DNA of 44,099 nucleotides from Lachnospiraceae bacterium UBA4364 (GCA_002393955.1 DGSK01000012.1:1-44099), one strand, 5' to 3'; numbered from the stretch's first letter, positions 9,098 through 17,867 are shown. Numbers and translations: made by a program. Notes: a model not told the origin generated them from the letters alone.

Positions 9098-11458
9098 TTA
9101 AAACATTCCTACGGGATCCAGGTCAAACTGCATCGAAACCTCCGGATCTCCGGGAGTCGCAAAATGCTGTTCCTGGGCCTTTTCCGCCATATCCTTTAAT
9201 CCCGTAAGTAAATTTACATCTTCATGCTTAAAATACAGCCCTACGCGGTATACGTCTTTTATCCTGCTGATGGCTGCCGGTGCAGGTCCTATTACCTGAA
9301 GGCTATCACTCCCGTCCGACACCGTTGCAGATCTTATTAACTGAACTCCCTCACTGCCGGCTGCCGTCCCGTCACTATCCTGAGGATTTTCTCCTGTATC
9401 AGTTTTTTCCCTGCAGCAGAGTATCCTTGCCCTCTCCGCCATTTCCTGTGCTCTTGCCATGCAGTCTTCCTGTTTTCTCCCGAAAAACTGCATCACCAGT
9501 ATATGGCACACGGGGGGGTAATCTGCCAGCTCCCTGTATGTTATCTCCTGTTCATAAAACCCTTCATAATCATGGGCGGCCGCGCATTTCAGTGCAAAAT
9601 GATCGGGATCGTAGCTTTGTATGAATACCTCGCCTTTCCTGACACCTCGGCCTGCTCTCCCCGCAGCCTGGGCTATCAGTTCAAATGTACGTTCCGCAGC
9701 ATGATAATCAGCCGCATGCAGTGACATATCCGCCGCTAACGCTCCCACCAGAGTCACATTCGGGAAATCATGTCCCTTTACTATCATCTGTGTGCCTATA
9801 AGTATCTGTGCTTCACCATTTGCAAAGGCAGAAAGGATCTTTTCATAATCTTCCTTCTTTCTGGTGGTGTCAGCATCCATCCTGAGTATCCCGACGCCGG
9901 GATACATCTCCTTAAGCCCCTTCTCCACAGCTTCGGTGCCCACCCTGAAGCCTGCAATGCTCCGCATATTACACTTTGGACATACCGAGGGCATACCTTC
10001 CGTATGTCCGCAGTAATGACATACAAGCCTTCCGTTCATATGCTGTGTCATTGACACATCGCAGTGAGGACATTTTACTACATATCCGCAGGATCTGCAC
10101 GAGATAAAGCCCGCTACCCCCCGTCTGTTTACAAAGAGCATGCTCTGTTCTCCGGCTGCATTCCTTTTGGTGATCGCATCCGCCAGTGCCCTTGACAGAA
10201 AGCTTTTGTTTCCCGACTTAAGTTCAGCGCGCATATCCACTATATGGGATACCGGAAGTCTTCCTTCCCCTGCGCGCATATCCATCTTAAAAAGCGCATA
10301 TTCACCTTTTTGTGCCTTGTAATAGCTGTTAAGCGAAGGCGTGGCAGAGCCGAGTACAAGTGCAGCCCCCTCCCTCTTTGCCAGGTATTCCGCCACTTCC
10401 ACGGCATGGTACTTAGGCATCTTTTCACTCTTATAGCTGGTCTCATGTTCTTCGTCTATTATGATCATCCCAAGCTTATCAAAAGGCGTAAAAAGCGCAG
10501 ACCTTGGACCGATCATTATGTCCAGCTCTCCCGCAGCCGCACGCTCGTACTGGTCGTAACGTTCCCCCTCAGACAGTCTGGAATGGATAACAGATACCCT
10601 GTCTCCAAAGCGGCCATAGAATCGCATAAGAGTCTGGAAAGTAAGCGCTATCTCCGGAATGAGCACTATGGCCTGCCTGCCTTTTTTTATGGTATCCGCT
10701 ATAAGTTCCATATAGACTTCTGTCTTGCCGGAGCCTGTCACTCCCCGGATCAGACAGGGTCTCGGACTGCCTGACGCAATCTCGGCAAGGATCCCTTCAA
10801 CCACATTTTTCTGCTGGTCATTAAGCTCTACTTTTCCCTTTGCATCTATGCCGGCTCCTATAAGGTCAGGCATGGGATTCCTGTACTCCCTGGTCTTTTC
10901 AATACGGATAAAGCCCCTTTTTTCCAGTGTTTTCAAAACAGACGAAGACACCCCAAGCTTGTCCGTGATCATGTTCTGCGGGATTTCCTTTGCTTCAAGA
11001 AGCGCATTGAGTATCCTTATCCTGGAAATATATCTTACCGGATCAAGCTTCTTGATCTCTATCAGTATCTCATCAGGAGTAGCATTCCTGCACACCGTAC
11101 TGTATTCGGATTTTTTTATCTTCTTTTTTACCGGAAGGACGGTACGAAGGGCATTTATCATTGTGGAGCCATACCTGTTCTTTATCCAGGCCGCAGTCGT
11201 CAGTACCCTGCCTTTTGCGCTGACTGCGGTTTTATTTATGCATATGATGCTCTTTATCCGTGCTTCATCAATATTCGGGGTATCCGAAAAGCCTATGACA
11301 TAGCCCTTCCGCCTGCTGTTTCCTTTTCCGAAGGGGATAGTAACTTCCATGCCCTCCTGCAGTTCCCCTGCAAGCTCCTCCGGAACGAGATACCTGAAAG
11401 CCCTGTCAAGCTTTTCCGTGGAGATATCTATTATTATGTCCGCATATATTCTGCCCAT
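9098..11458 (-). CDS. priA: Primosomal replication restart helicase PriA
   Basis: 3'-5' superfamily 2 helicase that reloads replisomes at stalled forks, 786 aa. An N-terminal 3'-BD DNA-binding domain (about 1-105) and winged-helix region (about 130-195) precede the helicase core: Walker A GVTGSGKTEVY near residue 235 and DEEH near 330. The zinc cluster contains eight cysteines in CxxC pairs between about 460 and 505. GRAGRG (motif VI) is near 620. The region around about 690-725 carries a low-complexity insertion (TDTGENPQDSDGTAAGSEG) before the C-terminal domain. It lies between murE (23 bp) and def (32 bp). Confidence 0.97.
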   Translation of the reverse strand: MGRIYADIIIDISTEKLDRAFRYLVPEELAGELQEGMEVTIPFGKGNSRRKGYVIGFSDTPNIDEARIKSIICINKTAVSAKGRVLTTAAWIKNRYGSTMINALRTVLPVKKKIKKSEYSTVCRNATPDEILIEIKKLDPVRYISRIRILNALLEAKEIPQNMITDKLGVSSSVLKTLEKRGFIRIEKTREYRNPMPDLIGAGIDAKGKVELNDQQKNVVEGILAEIASGSPRPCLIRGVTGSGKTEVYMELIADTIKKGRQAIVLIPEIALTFQTLMRFYGRFGDRVSVIHSRLSEGERYDQYERAAAGELDIMIGPRSALFTPFDKLGMIIIDEEHETSYKSEKMPKYHAVEVAEYLAKREGAALVLGSATPSLNSYYKAQKGEYALFKMDMRAGEGRLPVSHIVDMRAELKSGNKSFLSRALADAITKRNAAGEQSMLFVNRRGVAGFISCRSCGYVVKCPHCDVSMTQHMNGRLVCHYCGHTEGMPSVCPKCNMRSIAGFRVGTEAVEKGLKEMYPGVGILRMDADTTRKKEDYEKILSAFANGEAQILIGTQMIVKGHDFPNVTLVGALAADMSLHAADYHAAERTFELIAQAAGRAGRGVRKGEVFIQSYDPDHFALKCAAAHDYEGFYEQEITYRELADYPPVCHILVMQFFGRKQEDCMARAQEMAERARILCCREKTDTGENPQDSDGTAAGSEGVQLIRSATVSDGSDSLQVIGPAPAAISRIKDVYRVGLYFKHEDVNLLTGLKDMAEKAQEQHFATPGDPEVSMQFDLDPVGMF

Positions 11459-11481
11459 ACCACAGTTGAACCGTTTCCGCT

Positions 11482-12990
11482 TTACATTCCCCGCTCGGCG
11501 AGCACCTGTGCCACAAGCTCGCGCTCGTCCATATGGTGCTTTACGCCCTTTATCTCCTGATAGTCCTCATGGCCCTTGCCGGCAAGCACTATCACATCTC
11601 CCGGCTTTGCATTGTCTATTGCATATGCTATGGCTTCCTTCCTGTCAGGAACGATCACATATTCGCCGTCGGTTTTCTTTATGCCGGTCTCTATGTCTGC
11701 GATTATGTCCATGGGTTCCTCGTTCCTTGGATTGTCAGAAGTTATTATGGTAAGGTCTGAAAGCTTGCCGGATACCTCACCCATTTCAAAACGTCTCTCC
11801 CTTGACCTGTTTCCGCCGCATCCAAAAAGCGTCACAAGCCGTCCCGGTTCATATTCATGCAGCGTCACCAGTAAAGAATTAAGCGCCATTGCATTATGTG
11901 CATAATCTATCATAAGGGTATATTCATCCGAAACATCCAGCATTTCGATACGCCCCTTTACTTTCACATTTTTAAGTCCCTTTATAATTGCCTCATTGTC
12001 CACATTGAAATGTACGCAGACTGCGATGGCAGTGAGGGCATTATATACGGAAAAGCTTCCCGGCATATCGATAAAGGCATCCAGCTCTGCCAGTCCCATG
12101 GTTTTAAAGCTTACTCCCAGCATGCCGCCCGTATTCACAAGCCCTGCATCATATGCGGTAAGATCATAGGACATGTCTGCCCCGGAGTTGCTCCTTCCGA
12201 AGGTTTCCATACTGCAGGTACAGCCCTCGGATATATTTTCAAAATACGGGTCATCCGCATTGAAGATGCCTATGCGGCAGGATGAGAAAAGCTTCTTCTT
12301 ACAGCTCAGATAATCATCAAAATCCTTATGCTCATTAGGTCCTATATGATCCGGGCTTAAGTTTGTAAATATACCGTAGTCAAAGGTAAATCCCGCTACC
12401 CTGTTCATCATGAGTCCCTGGGACGACACCTCCATAACCACTGCCTTGCAGCCGCTACGCACCATTTCATCAAAGTATTCCTGGATAAGATATGATTCCG
12501 GTGTGGTATTAAGGGCAGGTATTACCCGTGCACCCGTATTTATCTCTATGGTACCGATGAGCCCTGTCTTTATGCCCGCATTCTCAAGAATTTCCCGAAC
12601 CAGGCAGGTGGATGTGGTCTTGCCCTTGGTGCCGGTTATGCCGATGGTCTTAAGCTTTTCTGCAGGATGATCAAACCAGGCAGCTGAAAGAAATCCAAGT
12701 GCCTTTCTTGTATCCTCCGTATATACCATGACAGTACTGCCGGTATCAGCACCGTTTTTATACTCAGCCGCAAACTCATTTGAATCTTCGGCGATCACTG
12801 CGGCCGCACCTTTTTCAACGGCTTCCTTTATCTTGCTGTGTCCGTCAAAAGCTGAGCCTTTTATACAGACAAAGGCACAGCCCTTCTCTATCTTTCTGGA
12901 ATCATATACAAGCGATCCAATCTCTGTTTCGTCATTGCCTGATATTTTGTATTCTAAACCTGTCAAAAGTTCTTTGAGTGTTCTGCCCAT
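11482..12990 (-). CDS. murE: UDP-MurNAc-L-Ala-D-Glu:meso-DAP ligase MurE
   Basis: ATP-dependent Mur ligase that adds the third residue of the peptidoglycan stem peptide in the cytoplasm. It has 502 aa with the three Mur domains. The P-loop is GITGTKGKTTSTC near residue 115. MIDYAHN begins the linker to the third domain. The substrate motif DNPRNEEP indicates meso-diaminopimelate rather than lysine. The ATG at 12990 follows AAAGGAGAG. It is the first gene of the housekeeping cluster and has its own promoter (extended -10 at 13059-13064). Confidence 0.95.
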   Translation of the reverse strand: MGRTLKELLTGLEYKISGNDETEIGSLVYDSRKIEKGCAFVCIKGSAFDGHSKIKEAVEKGAAAVIAEDSNEFAAEYKNGADTGSTVMVYTEDTRKALGFLSAAWFDHPAEKLKTIGITGTKGKTTSTCLVREILENAGIKTGLIGTIEINTGARVIPALNTTPESYLIQEYFDEMVRSGCKAVVMEVSSQGLMMNRVAGFTFDYGIFTNLSPDHIGPNEHKDFDDYLSCKKKLFSSCRIGIFNADDPYFENISEGCTCSMETFGRSNSGADMSYDLTAYDAGLVNTGGMLGVSFKTMGLAELDAFIDMPGSFSVYNALTAIAVCVHFNVDNEAIIKGLKNVKVKGRIEMLDVSDEYTLMIDYAHNAMALNSLLVTLHEYEPGRLVTLFGCGGNRSRERRFEMGEVSGKLSDLTIITSDNPRNEEPMDIIADIETGIKKTDGEYVIVPDRKEAIAYAIDNAKPGDVIVLAGKGHEDYQEIKGVKHHMDERELVAQVLAERGM

Positions 12991-13058
12991 GTTATCAGCT
13001 CTCCTTTGTGTAATATATGAGAAACAGTATGTATTGCAGTTTGAAAAAATACAGAGAT

Positions 13059-13086
13059 ATTATACCACTTATGGATGTAGAAGAAA
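13059..13086 (-). promoter_or_regulatory. Probable murE-cluster promoter (extended -10)
   Basis: Reading the minus strand, TGGTATAAT gives a consensus -10 (TATAAT at 13064-13059) with the extended TG motif. The -35 (about 13082-13087, TTTTCT) is poor, as is common with extended -10 promoters. The start would lie about 60 nt upstream of the murE ATG. No terminator lies between this site and murE. Because a terminator at about 13150 insulates it from upstream genes, this is the likely promoter for murE through rsgA. Confidence 0.6.
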
Positions 13087-13149
13087 ATCGAGCCGGTGCT
13101 GACAGCGTATGCCGAATATTCTTTACATTGACCATTCGAAAAAAGAAAA

Positions 13150-13217
13150 AAAAGAAGCCGCCACTCAGTGACAGCTTCCTTTATGAGGGGGGAGATAGTA
13201 ATGTTATTCACTATCTA
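13150..13217 (-). ncRNA. Candidate small RNA with C-rich single-stranded segment and intrinsic terminator
   Basis: The minus strand from about 13217 reads: hairpin GATAGT...ACTATC (6-bp stem), then an unpaired CTCCCCCCTCATAAA, then an 11-bp terminator stem (GAAGCTGTCAC / GTGGCGGCTTC, two G-U pairs) ending in eight Ts and a further T-rich run. No plausible ORF is present. A Pho-box-like repeat and a -10 lie directly upstream (13224-13266). The C-run can pair with GGGGG-type Shine-Dalgarno sites, as known for C-rich Gram-positive sRNAs such as FsrA. Length would be about 70 nt. The features are seen directly. Transcription and function are inferred. Confidence 0.55.
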
Positions 13218-13223
13218 TGATGT

Positions 13224-13266
13224 ATAATAACTCTCAATTATGAACAAACTGTGAACTAATTGTAAA
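13224..13266 (-). promoter_or_regulatory. PhoP/PhoB-like box with -10 for the candidate small RNA
   Basis: On the minus strand TTTACA (13266-13261), TTCACA (13255-13250) and TTCATA (13244-13239) are separated by exactly 5 nt, giving an 11-bp period. This matches the TT(A/C/T)ACA direct repeats bound by Bacillus PhoP. TATTAT (13229-13224) follows 9 nt after the last repeat, close to the Pho box/-10 geometry described for PhoB and PhoP. No good -35 exists, which fits activator dependence. WalR-type sites (TGTWAH-N5-TGTWAH) share the 11-bp period and are the main alternative. Confidence 0.5.
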
Positions 13267-13269
13267 CTG

Positions 13270-13453
13270 TTGTGTATTTTAGTTGGTACATTTCTGTTTA
13301 TTTTACTGCCCTAAGTGTATTTTGACGTACTTTTACACAAGTTGTAAACAAGAAGTGTATATTTTTATGCGTATTTTTTGTATTTCTCCAACAATTCCGG
13401 AATTTACACACCTTCAGTCACCGTAACATACTGCAATATCAGATAACCTCCGG
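13270..13453. other. AT-rich intergenic stretch between the acyltransferase and the candidate sRNA
   Basis: No coding frame is convincing on either strand. The stretch is AT-rich and holds repeated short motifs: several GTGTAT/AATACAC words, an imperfect TTTACA-ACTTG-TGTAAA palindrome near 13335-13351 and the 12-bp palindrome AATTCCGGAATT near 13391-13403. It could hold more regulator half-sites upstream of the Pho-like box. No clear terminator for the acyltransferase gene is seen here. Confidence 0.4.
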
Positions 13454-14512
13454 CTATTTCTTTCCGACAATTACCCTTATCCCCGGCAGCCTGAGCACAA
13501 GGATCCAGACTATTTCAGCAGCGATAAGAACAATGGCTACGCTTAGCCTGGTGGCAAAATTATTATCAAAGGCCTTGAAAATATTGTCCCCCACAAGGGT
13601 CGCCAGTCCCAAAGCCCCAAGATCCCTGAAGCTCACCAATACCGCTGCAGCATTATCTCCAAAGAAATTCAATGGGTACACCCTTTCAACCCATGCACAG
13701 ATAAACCACAGACCTGCCGTGAAAAACGCTGACGCAAACAGCATCGGAACTGCATTAAGGAAATATAATTTCTGCCAGTCGACATCCATATCCATAAGAA
13801 CAGAGGTCGCAATTCCTGCCGCTAAGAACAGGCCGCCGGGAATTCCCAGCCTCATCCTGCGCTCTTTTACCTTCGAGCTGAATTCCGTACAGATGCTTCC
13901 GCAGCATACAAAGAACAGTCCGTAAAGTCCCCTTAAGAATACTATGGAGATACGCGCCATATAGCCGCCTGCACCCGTTCCGCCCTCTATGATAAAATTG
14001 TATGGAAAAAGCTCCGTAAGTGAAATGATCACAGTGAACGAAAGTGTCATTAATGCGGTCATTATCGTAAGGCTTCTTGCTGACATAAATCTGACCACAG
14101 CACAGTATACAGCCACTGCTATAAAGGCAGTCGGGAATACCCACAGTACGGATATGCCGTAAAATGACACCGCATCAGCTATAAGCCCCTGAAAATTTTC
14201 CCCACCGCTTTCATTTGACATATCGAAAAAAGGCATAAGCCTGATGATAATATATATAACTGAAAAAGCCGCATATGGGATCAAAAATCTTACAATGGCA
14301 TTCTTTAGCGCCGCCCTCACGTCTTTTGTGCTGTCATCACAGAACAGCTCCACTCCCACGGATGCAAACAGTACGGGAAATGCAATAAGCTTAAATTCCT
14401 CATCCAGCCAGGCTGGAAGCAGCCCCGTTGCCGACGCCACAAGCATTATCAGTGCAACGCCCCTGTATACCCCATTACTTTCCCTGATTCTGTCCTTCAA
14501 AACACCCTCCAT
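13454..14512 (-). CDS. Acyltransferase 3-like multipass membrane protein
   Basis: Integral membrane protein of about 352 aa with roughly ten hydrophobic helices spread over its length. It resembles the acyltransferase 3 (OafA/WecH/YeaA-like) family in size, helix pattern and an early Arg/Gly-rich first helix boundary (RGVALIM), but I do not see the usual H-x10-H signature clearly, so activity is uncertain. The start is ambiguous: TTG at 14521, ATG at 14512, or a TTG slightly further in that has a GGAGG about 5 nt upstream. I use 14512. It lies 60 bp downstream of recJ. A role in decorating the envelope would suit the nearby murE but is inference. Confidence 0.6.
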   Translation of the reverse strand: MEGVLKDRIRESNGVYRGVALIMLVASATGLLPAWLDEEFKLIAFPVLFASVGVELFCDDSTKDVRAALKNAIVRFLIPYAAFSVIYIIIRLMPFFDMSNESGGENFQGLIADAVSFYGISVLWVFPTAFIAVAVYCAVVRFMSARSLTIMTALMTLSFTVIISLTELFPYNFIIEGGTGAGGYMARISIVFLRGLYGLFFVCCGSICTEFSSKVKERRMRLGIPGGLFLAAGIATSVLMDMDVDWQKLYFLNAVPMLFASAFFTAGLWFICAWVERVYPLNFFGDNAAAVLVSFRDLGALGLATLVGDNIFKAFDNNFATRLSVAIVLIAAEIVWILVLRLPGIRVIVGKK

Positions 14513-14572
14513 AGTCCCCAAATATAAAATCTACCGCTTAGCACAGACTTCTGCGTTATCTGCACTTGCCGG

Positions 14573-16372
14573 TCACGCCTGCATAATATAATCCTGCATA
14601 AGCAGCTGGACCGACCTCTCGCCCCTGAACTCATTCCATTGTACACCATATGCCGCCGAAAATGTTATCTGTGTGCCGGCTTCCCGGCCACTTTCCGCAG
14701 CCTCGGCAGCACCTTCACCATACTTAGCCCTGATACTCTCTACGAAATCTGCTGCGCGCTTAAATGTCACCAGTTCATAGGTCTTACCTTCATCAATAAC
14801 GCTTATCTTTGCACCGGTGCCGTTCTTTCCTATCATGCGCATTTTCTTAAAGACCAATCCCCTGCGAGCAAAAACAGGCTTGGGATTGCCATTCCCAAAA
14901 GGCTCCATTATCTCCAGTGCGTCTGCCAGAGCTCCGTTTGCATATGAGAGAGGCAGTTCCATATCGATCAGAAGCTTTCCCTGTAAGTCTGTTTCCGTCA
15001 GTCGGCAGTTTTCATTAAGACGCTTCCGCATTTCTTCCAGCCTGTCCTCTTCCAGAGAGAATCCCGCTGCCTGCGCATGGCCGCCATACTTGGTAAACAC
15101 ATCCTTAATCTCTGTCATGGCGTCATACATATGATAAGCCTCCACAGACCTCCCGGACCCTTTGAGTCCCTGCTCTGCCCTTGTTACAATAAATACAGGC
15201 TTATTGCTAAGCTCCCTCATCCGGCCCGCTACGATACCTGCTATGCTTTCATGACAGTCCGGAAGAAAAATGACCAGCACATTCATTCCGTCATGCAGGC
15301 CTTCCTCTATCTGAGCCTTGGCAAGCTTTACGGCTTCCTCCGTCATATTCTTGCGCGACTCATTCATTTCCTTGAGTTCACCGGCTATCCTCATGGCAGA
15401 ATTAATATCATCCTCCACCAGAAGCGACAGCGCCCTGTCGGCCGAATCTATACGCCCCGTAGCATTTATACATGGTCCCAGGACAAAACCAATATGAAAA
15501 GCCGAGATCTCCGTACCTGACAGTCCCAACGCAGTAATAAGCTCTGAAATCCCCCTTGCAGGCTTCCTGCTCATGAGGCGGAGGCCCTCTTTTACCGCTA
15601 TACGGTTTTCATCCTTAAGCTCCATTATATCTCCGACCGTTGCAAATGCCGCAAGCTGAAGCAGTTCCCCTTCAAAATCCTTATCCGCATATACTGAAGC
15701 ATATGCAGAACCTGTCAGTTCATTTGAATATATATACTTTATAAACTTATATGCGATCATACCGCCGCATATTCCGGAAAAAGGATAACCGCAGTCCTCC
15801 TGCTTCGGATCTACTATTGCGGCAGCTTCCGGCAGTATATACTGTCTTACACCGTCTTTTTCCTCATATGGCACTTCGTGATGATCTGTTATGACCAGCT
15901 TCATGCCCAGTTCCTTTGCCAGGCGGGCCTCATTTGATGCGGATATTCCGTTATCACAGGTAAGGATATATTCAACACCGTCTTCAGAAGCCTTTGTGAT
16001 CATGTCAGGATTCATCCCATAACCGTCCCTGATCCTATGGGGAATGACATAATCCACATTAGCGCCGACAGCCCTGAGACCTCTTACCAGTATTGCCGTA
16101 GAACAGACTCCGTCTATGTCATAGTCTCCGATCACACGGATATGTGCTCCTTCTCTGACCGCCTTTGCAATTATGGATGCCGCAAGATCCATATCTTTAA
16201 AAAGCGCAGGATCATGCATATGCGCAAGGCTGCCGTGAAGATACTCTTCTGCATCCTCAGAGCTTTCTATCCCCCTGTTGCGCATAAGCCTTGCCACTGC
16301 CGTAGGGACATTCCATTCACGCCCCAGCTCAGTGAAATTTCCGCTTTTCCGGTTCAAAAACCATGCAGGCAT
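14573..16372 (-). CDS. recJ: Single-stranded-DNA-specific exonuclease RecJ
   Basis: 5'-3' ssDNA exonuclease of the DHH family for recombination and repair, 599 aa from the chosen start. Motifs in order: GDYDIDGVCS (motif I), DNGIS (motif II), TDHHEVP (DHH, motif III), DPKQEDCGYPFSG (motif IV) and GGHAQAAGFSLE in the DHHA1 domain. A C-terminal OB-like region (about 455-599) follows. The frame is open 39 codons further upstream to 16489, but the ATG at 16372 has GGGAG with 9-nt spacing and gives a family-like start (MPAWFLNR). The extension would also run into the upstream gene's terminator. Confidence 0.95.
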   Translation of the reverse strand: MPAWFLNRKSGNFTELGREWNVPTAVARLMRNRGIESSEDAEEYLHGSLAHMHDPALFKDMDLAASIIAKAVREGAHIRVIGDYDIDGVCSTAILVRGLRAVGANVDYVIPHRIRDGYGMNPDMITKASEDGVEYILTCDNGISASNEARLAKELGMKLVITDHHEVPYEEKDGVRQYILPEAAAIVDPKQEDCGYPFSGICGGMIAYKFIKYIYSNELTGSAYASVYADKDFEGELLQLAAFATVGDIMELKDENRIAVKEGLRLMSRKPARGISELITALGLSGTEISAFHIGFVLGPCINATGRIDSADRALSLLVEDDINSAMRIAGELKEMNESRKNMTEEAVKLAKAQIEEGLHDGMNVLVIFLPDCHESIAGIVAGRMRELSNKPVFIVTRAEQGLKGSGRSVEAYHMYDAMTEIKDVFTKYGGHAQAAGFSLEEDRLEEMRKRLNENCRLTETDLQGKLLIDMELPLSYANGALADALEIMEPFGNGNPKPVFARRGLVFKKMRMIGKNGTGAKISVIDEGKTYELVTFKRAADFVESIRAKYGEGAAEAAESGREAGTQITFSAAYGVQWNEFRGERSVQLLMQDYIMQA

Positions 16373-16479
16373 CTGATCTGACTCCCATTCCTGACTGCAC
16401 AACAAAGATGTAGTCCCCCTTGTGCGCTTACGCAATCTGCGTCCGCCACAGGCCTGAAATTCCCATGCAGCCATGCTGT

Positions 16480-16516
16480 AAATACACAAACAGCACCGGC
16501 TCCTGTCCGGTGCTGC
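16480..16516 (-). terminator. Intrinsic terminator after the trigger-factor-like gene
   Basis: On the minus strand CAGCACCGG (16515-16507) pairs with CCGGTGCTG (16499-16491) around a 7-nt loop, giving a perfect 9-bp GC-rich stem. It is followed by TTTGTGTATTT. It sits 17 nt after the stop of the 16533-17690 gene and upstream of recJ. Confidence 0.8.
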
Positions 16517-16532
16517 ATAAATAAAAATATGT

Positions 16533-17690
16533 TTAATCTGTTATTGTCACATTTTCGACAAGATAATCCATAGCCTTACTCTGAAGTGCAGCCTGTGCAA
16601 GATACCCCCGGCCGTACGCCTCAACCGCCGAATCAATATCATCGGTACTCATACCCTGATCTGCATAATACTGCCTTACTTCATCCTCAGTATTTGTCAG
16701 CCCCGACTGCTTGAAAACATACTCAAGCTCCATGGCATAGGCAGTATCCTCCCTGGCCCTGTCACGAAGCATAGCATCGTAAGATGCCTGGTCTGTATAG
16801 CCTGCCATTTCGTAAACAGAGCCATAGAGATCAGATCCGAAATACTGTTTGTAGGATTCCAGCTGCTTCTCATACTGGTCGTTATAGACCTTCGTAAGGT
16901 TGTCAATATACTTCTCCGGATATGCGTTCACGGCACTGTTTTCCGAAAGTGAGGAGCTTATTGCAGACCTTAAGTTCCTGTCATAGTACGAATCTATTAT
17001 GGACTGCCTGTACTCCGCAACCGTTGCATATTCTGTATTCGCTGCCACGAACTCATCATTAAGCTCAGGCGTCACATATATGCCCTCCAAAGTCACTTCA
17101 TATACCGCAGTTTTCCCTGCCCTCGCGGGGTCCGGATCATCATCGGCAAATGCAACCTTTACACTGAAAGAATCCCCCTTCTTGTGTCCCACTATCGCGC
17201 TGTCGAATTCTGCTGAAATCTTTTCCTCATCGATCACCATATCCTCGCCACCGTCTGCTGCAAGCGCCTCATTATATGAAACGCCGTCAATGGAGGAAGT
17301 ATAGCTTACGTTCACCTTATCGCCATGATCAGCCTTGAGACCTGCATCTTCCGAAATATACTCATGGCCTTTTAACATATACTCTATATCGGACTCAACT
17401 GTTTCATCCTCAGGCAGAAGCTCGGATCTGGAAAAACTGAGCGCATCAATGTCTACTGTCACATCGCCTGAATTCACACCTTTTATCGCACCGGCATCCG
17501 TCAGATACCTTGAGTAATCAATAAGTGTCGAACGGTAAAACATTATTCCGGCTGCTGCTATGACCACTATCAGAGTGGGAATGAATACTGCCCAGGCAAT
17601 GGCCATAACCTTCTTCTGTTTCTGCTCCTGTCTGGCCTTTTCAATTGCCAGACGTTTTTTCTTTGACTTGCTTATATTTTCCGCTGCCAT
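16533..17690 (-). CDS. Membrane-anchored trigger-factor-like FKBP peptidyl-prolyl isomerase
   Basis: Predicted single-span membrane protein, 385 aa. A basic Lys-rich N-terminus (about 8-28) precedes one TM helix (about 30-52), so the bulk should be outside the membrane. Residues about 115-210 look like an FKBP domain (GDKVNVSYTSSIDG..., then AVYEVTLEGI). Residues about 210-385 resemble the trigger factor C-terminal chaperone arms (PELNDEFV...). The ribosome-binding N-domain of classical trigger factor is missing and replaced by the TM anchor. It lies downstream of secDF, so folding of proteins as they exit Sec is an attractive but inferred role. GAGGG precedes the ATG. An intrinsic terminator follows. 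Confidence 0.8.
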   Translation of the reverse strand: MAAENISKSKKKRLAIEKARQEQKQKKVMAIAWAVFIPTLIVVIAAAGIMFYRSTLIDYSRYLTDAGAIKGVNSGDVTVDIDALSFSRSELLPEDETVESDIEYMLKGHEYISEDAGLKADHGDKVNVSYTSSIDGVSYNEALAADGGEDMVIDEEKISAEFDSAIVGHKKGDSFSVKVAFADDDPDPARAGKTAVYEVTLEGIYVTPELNDEFVAANTEYATVAEYRQSIIDSYYDRNLRSAISSSLSENSAVNAYPEKYIDNLTKVYNDQYEKQLESYKQYFGSDLYGSVYEMAGYTDQASYDAMLRDRAREDTAYAMELEYVFKQSGLTNTEDEVRQYYADQGMSTDDIDSAVEAYGRGYLAQAALQSKAMDYLVENVTITD

Positions 17691-17700
17691 TTTAACCCTC

Positions 17701-17822
17701 TATGCCGAGCACCTTGTGCGAGGCACGCGCGGCGAATATCAGATTCGCCGATGCGATCATGCGATTTGGGCCCGGCACAAATCGCTGGTGAAAAATCGAC
17801 TCTTTCAGAGCGATTTTTCACA
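17701..17822. repeat. Cluster of three adjacent hairpins (BIME/REP-like)
   Basis: Between the secDF stop and the trigger-factor-like gene three perfect stems follow each other: GGCGAAT/ATTCGCC (17731-17749, 7 bp), GCGATTTG/CAAATCGC (17761-17785, 8 bp) and GTGAAAAATCG/CGATTTTTCAC (17788-17821, 11 bp plus an inner CTC/GAG). A GATGCGATCATGCGAT near-repeat joins the first two. No ORF runs through it. The last stem, read on the minus strand, could act as an inefficient terminator for secDF. The rest looks like an intergenic repeat element. Confidence 0.6.
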
Positions 17823-17867
17823 CTAGGCCTCCGTAAATTTTATCGAAAACTGTTCAATACATTTTAC

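Noticed and set aside
12963..13211. 82-codon minus-strand frame overlapping the murE start
   Set aside because: It runs through the sRNA terminator and murE promoter, has no ribosome site and shows no family features.
13182..13227. Eight-codon plus-strand ORF (MLFTIYDV) with GGGGGGAG in front of its ATG at 13201
   Set aside because: The G-run is the complement of the C-run of the candidate sRNA. Promoter repeats, -10 and terminator all point to the minus strand, and no plus-strand promoter or downstream gene is present.
16373..16489. 39-codon N-terminal extension of recJ
   Set aside because: It has no ribosome site, odd composition and runs up against the upstream gene's terminator. ATG 16372 has GGGAG at a good distance.
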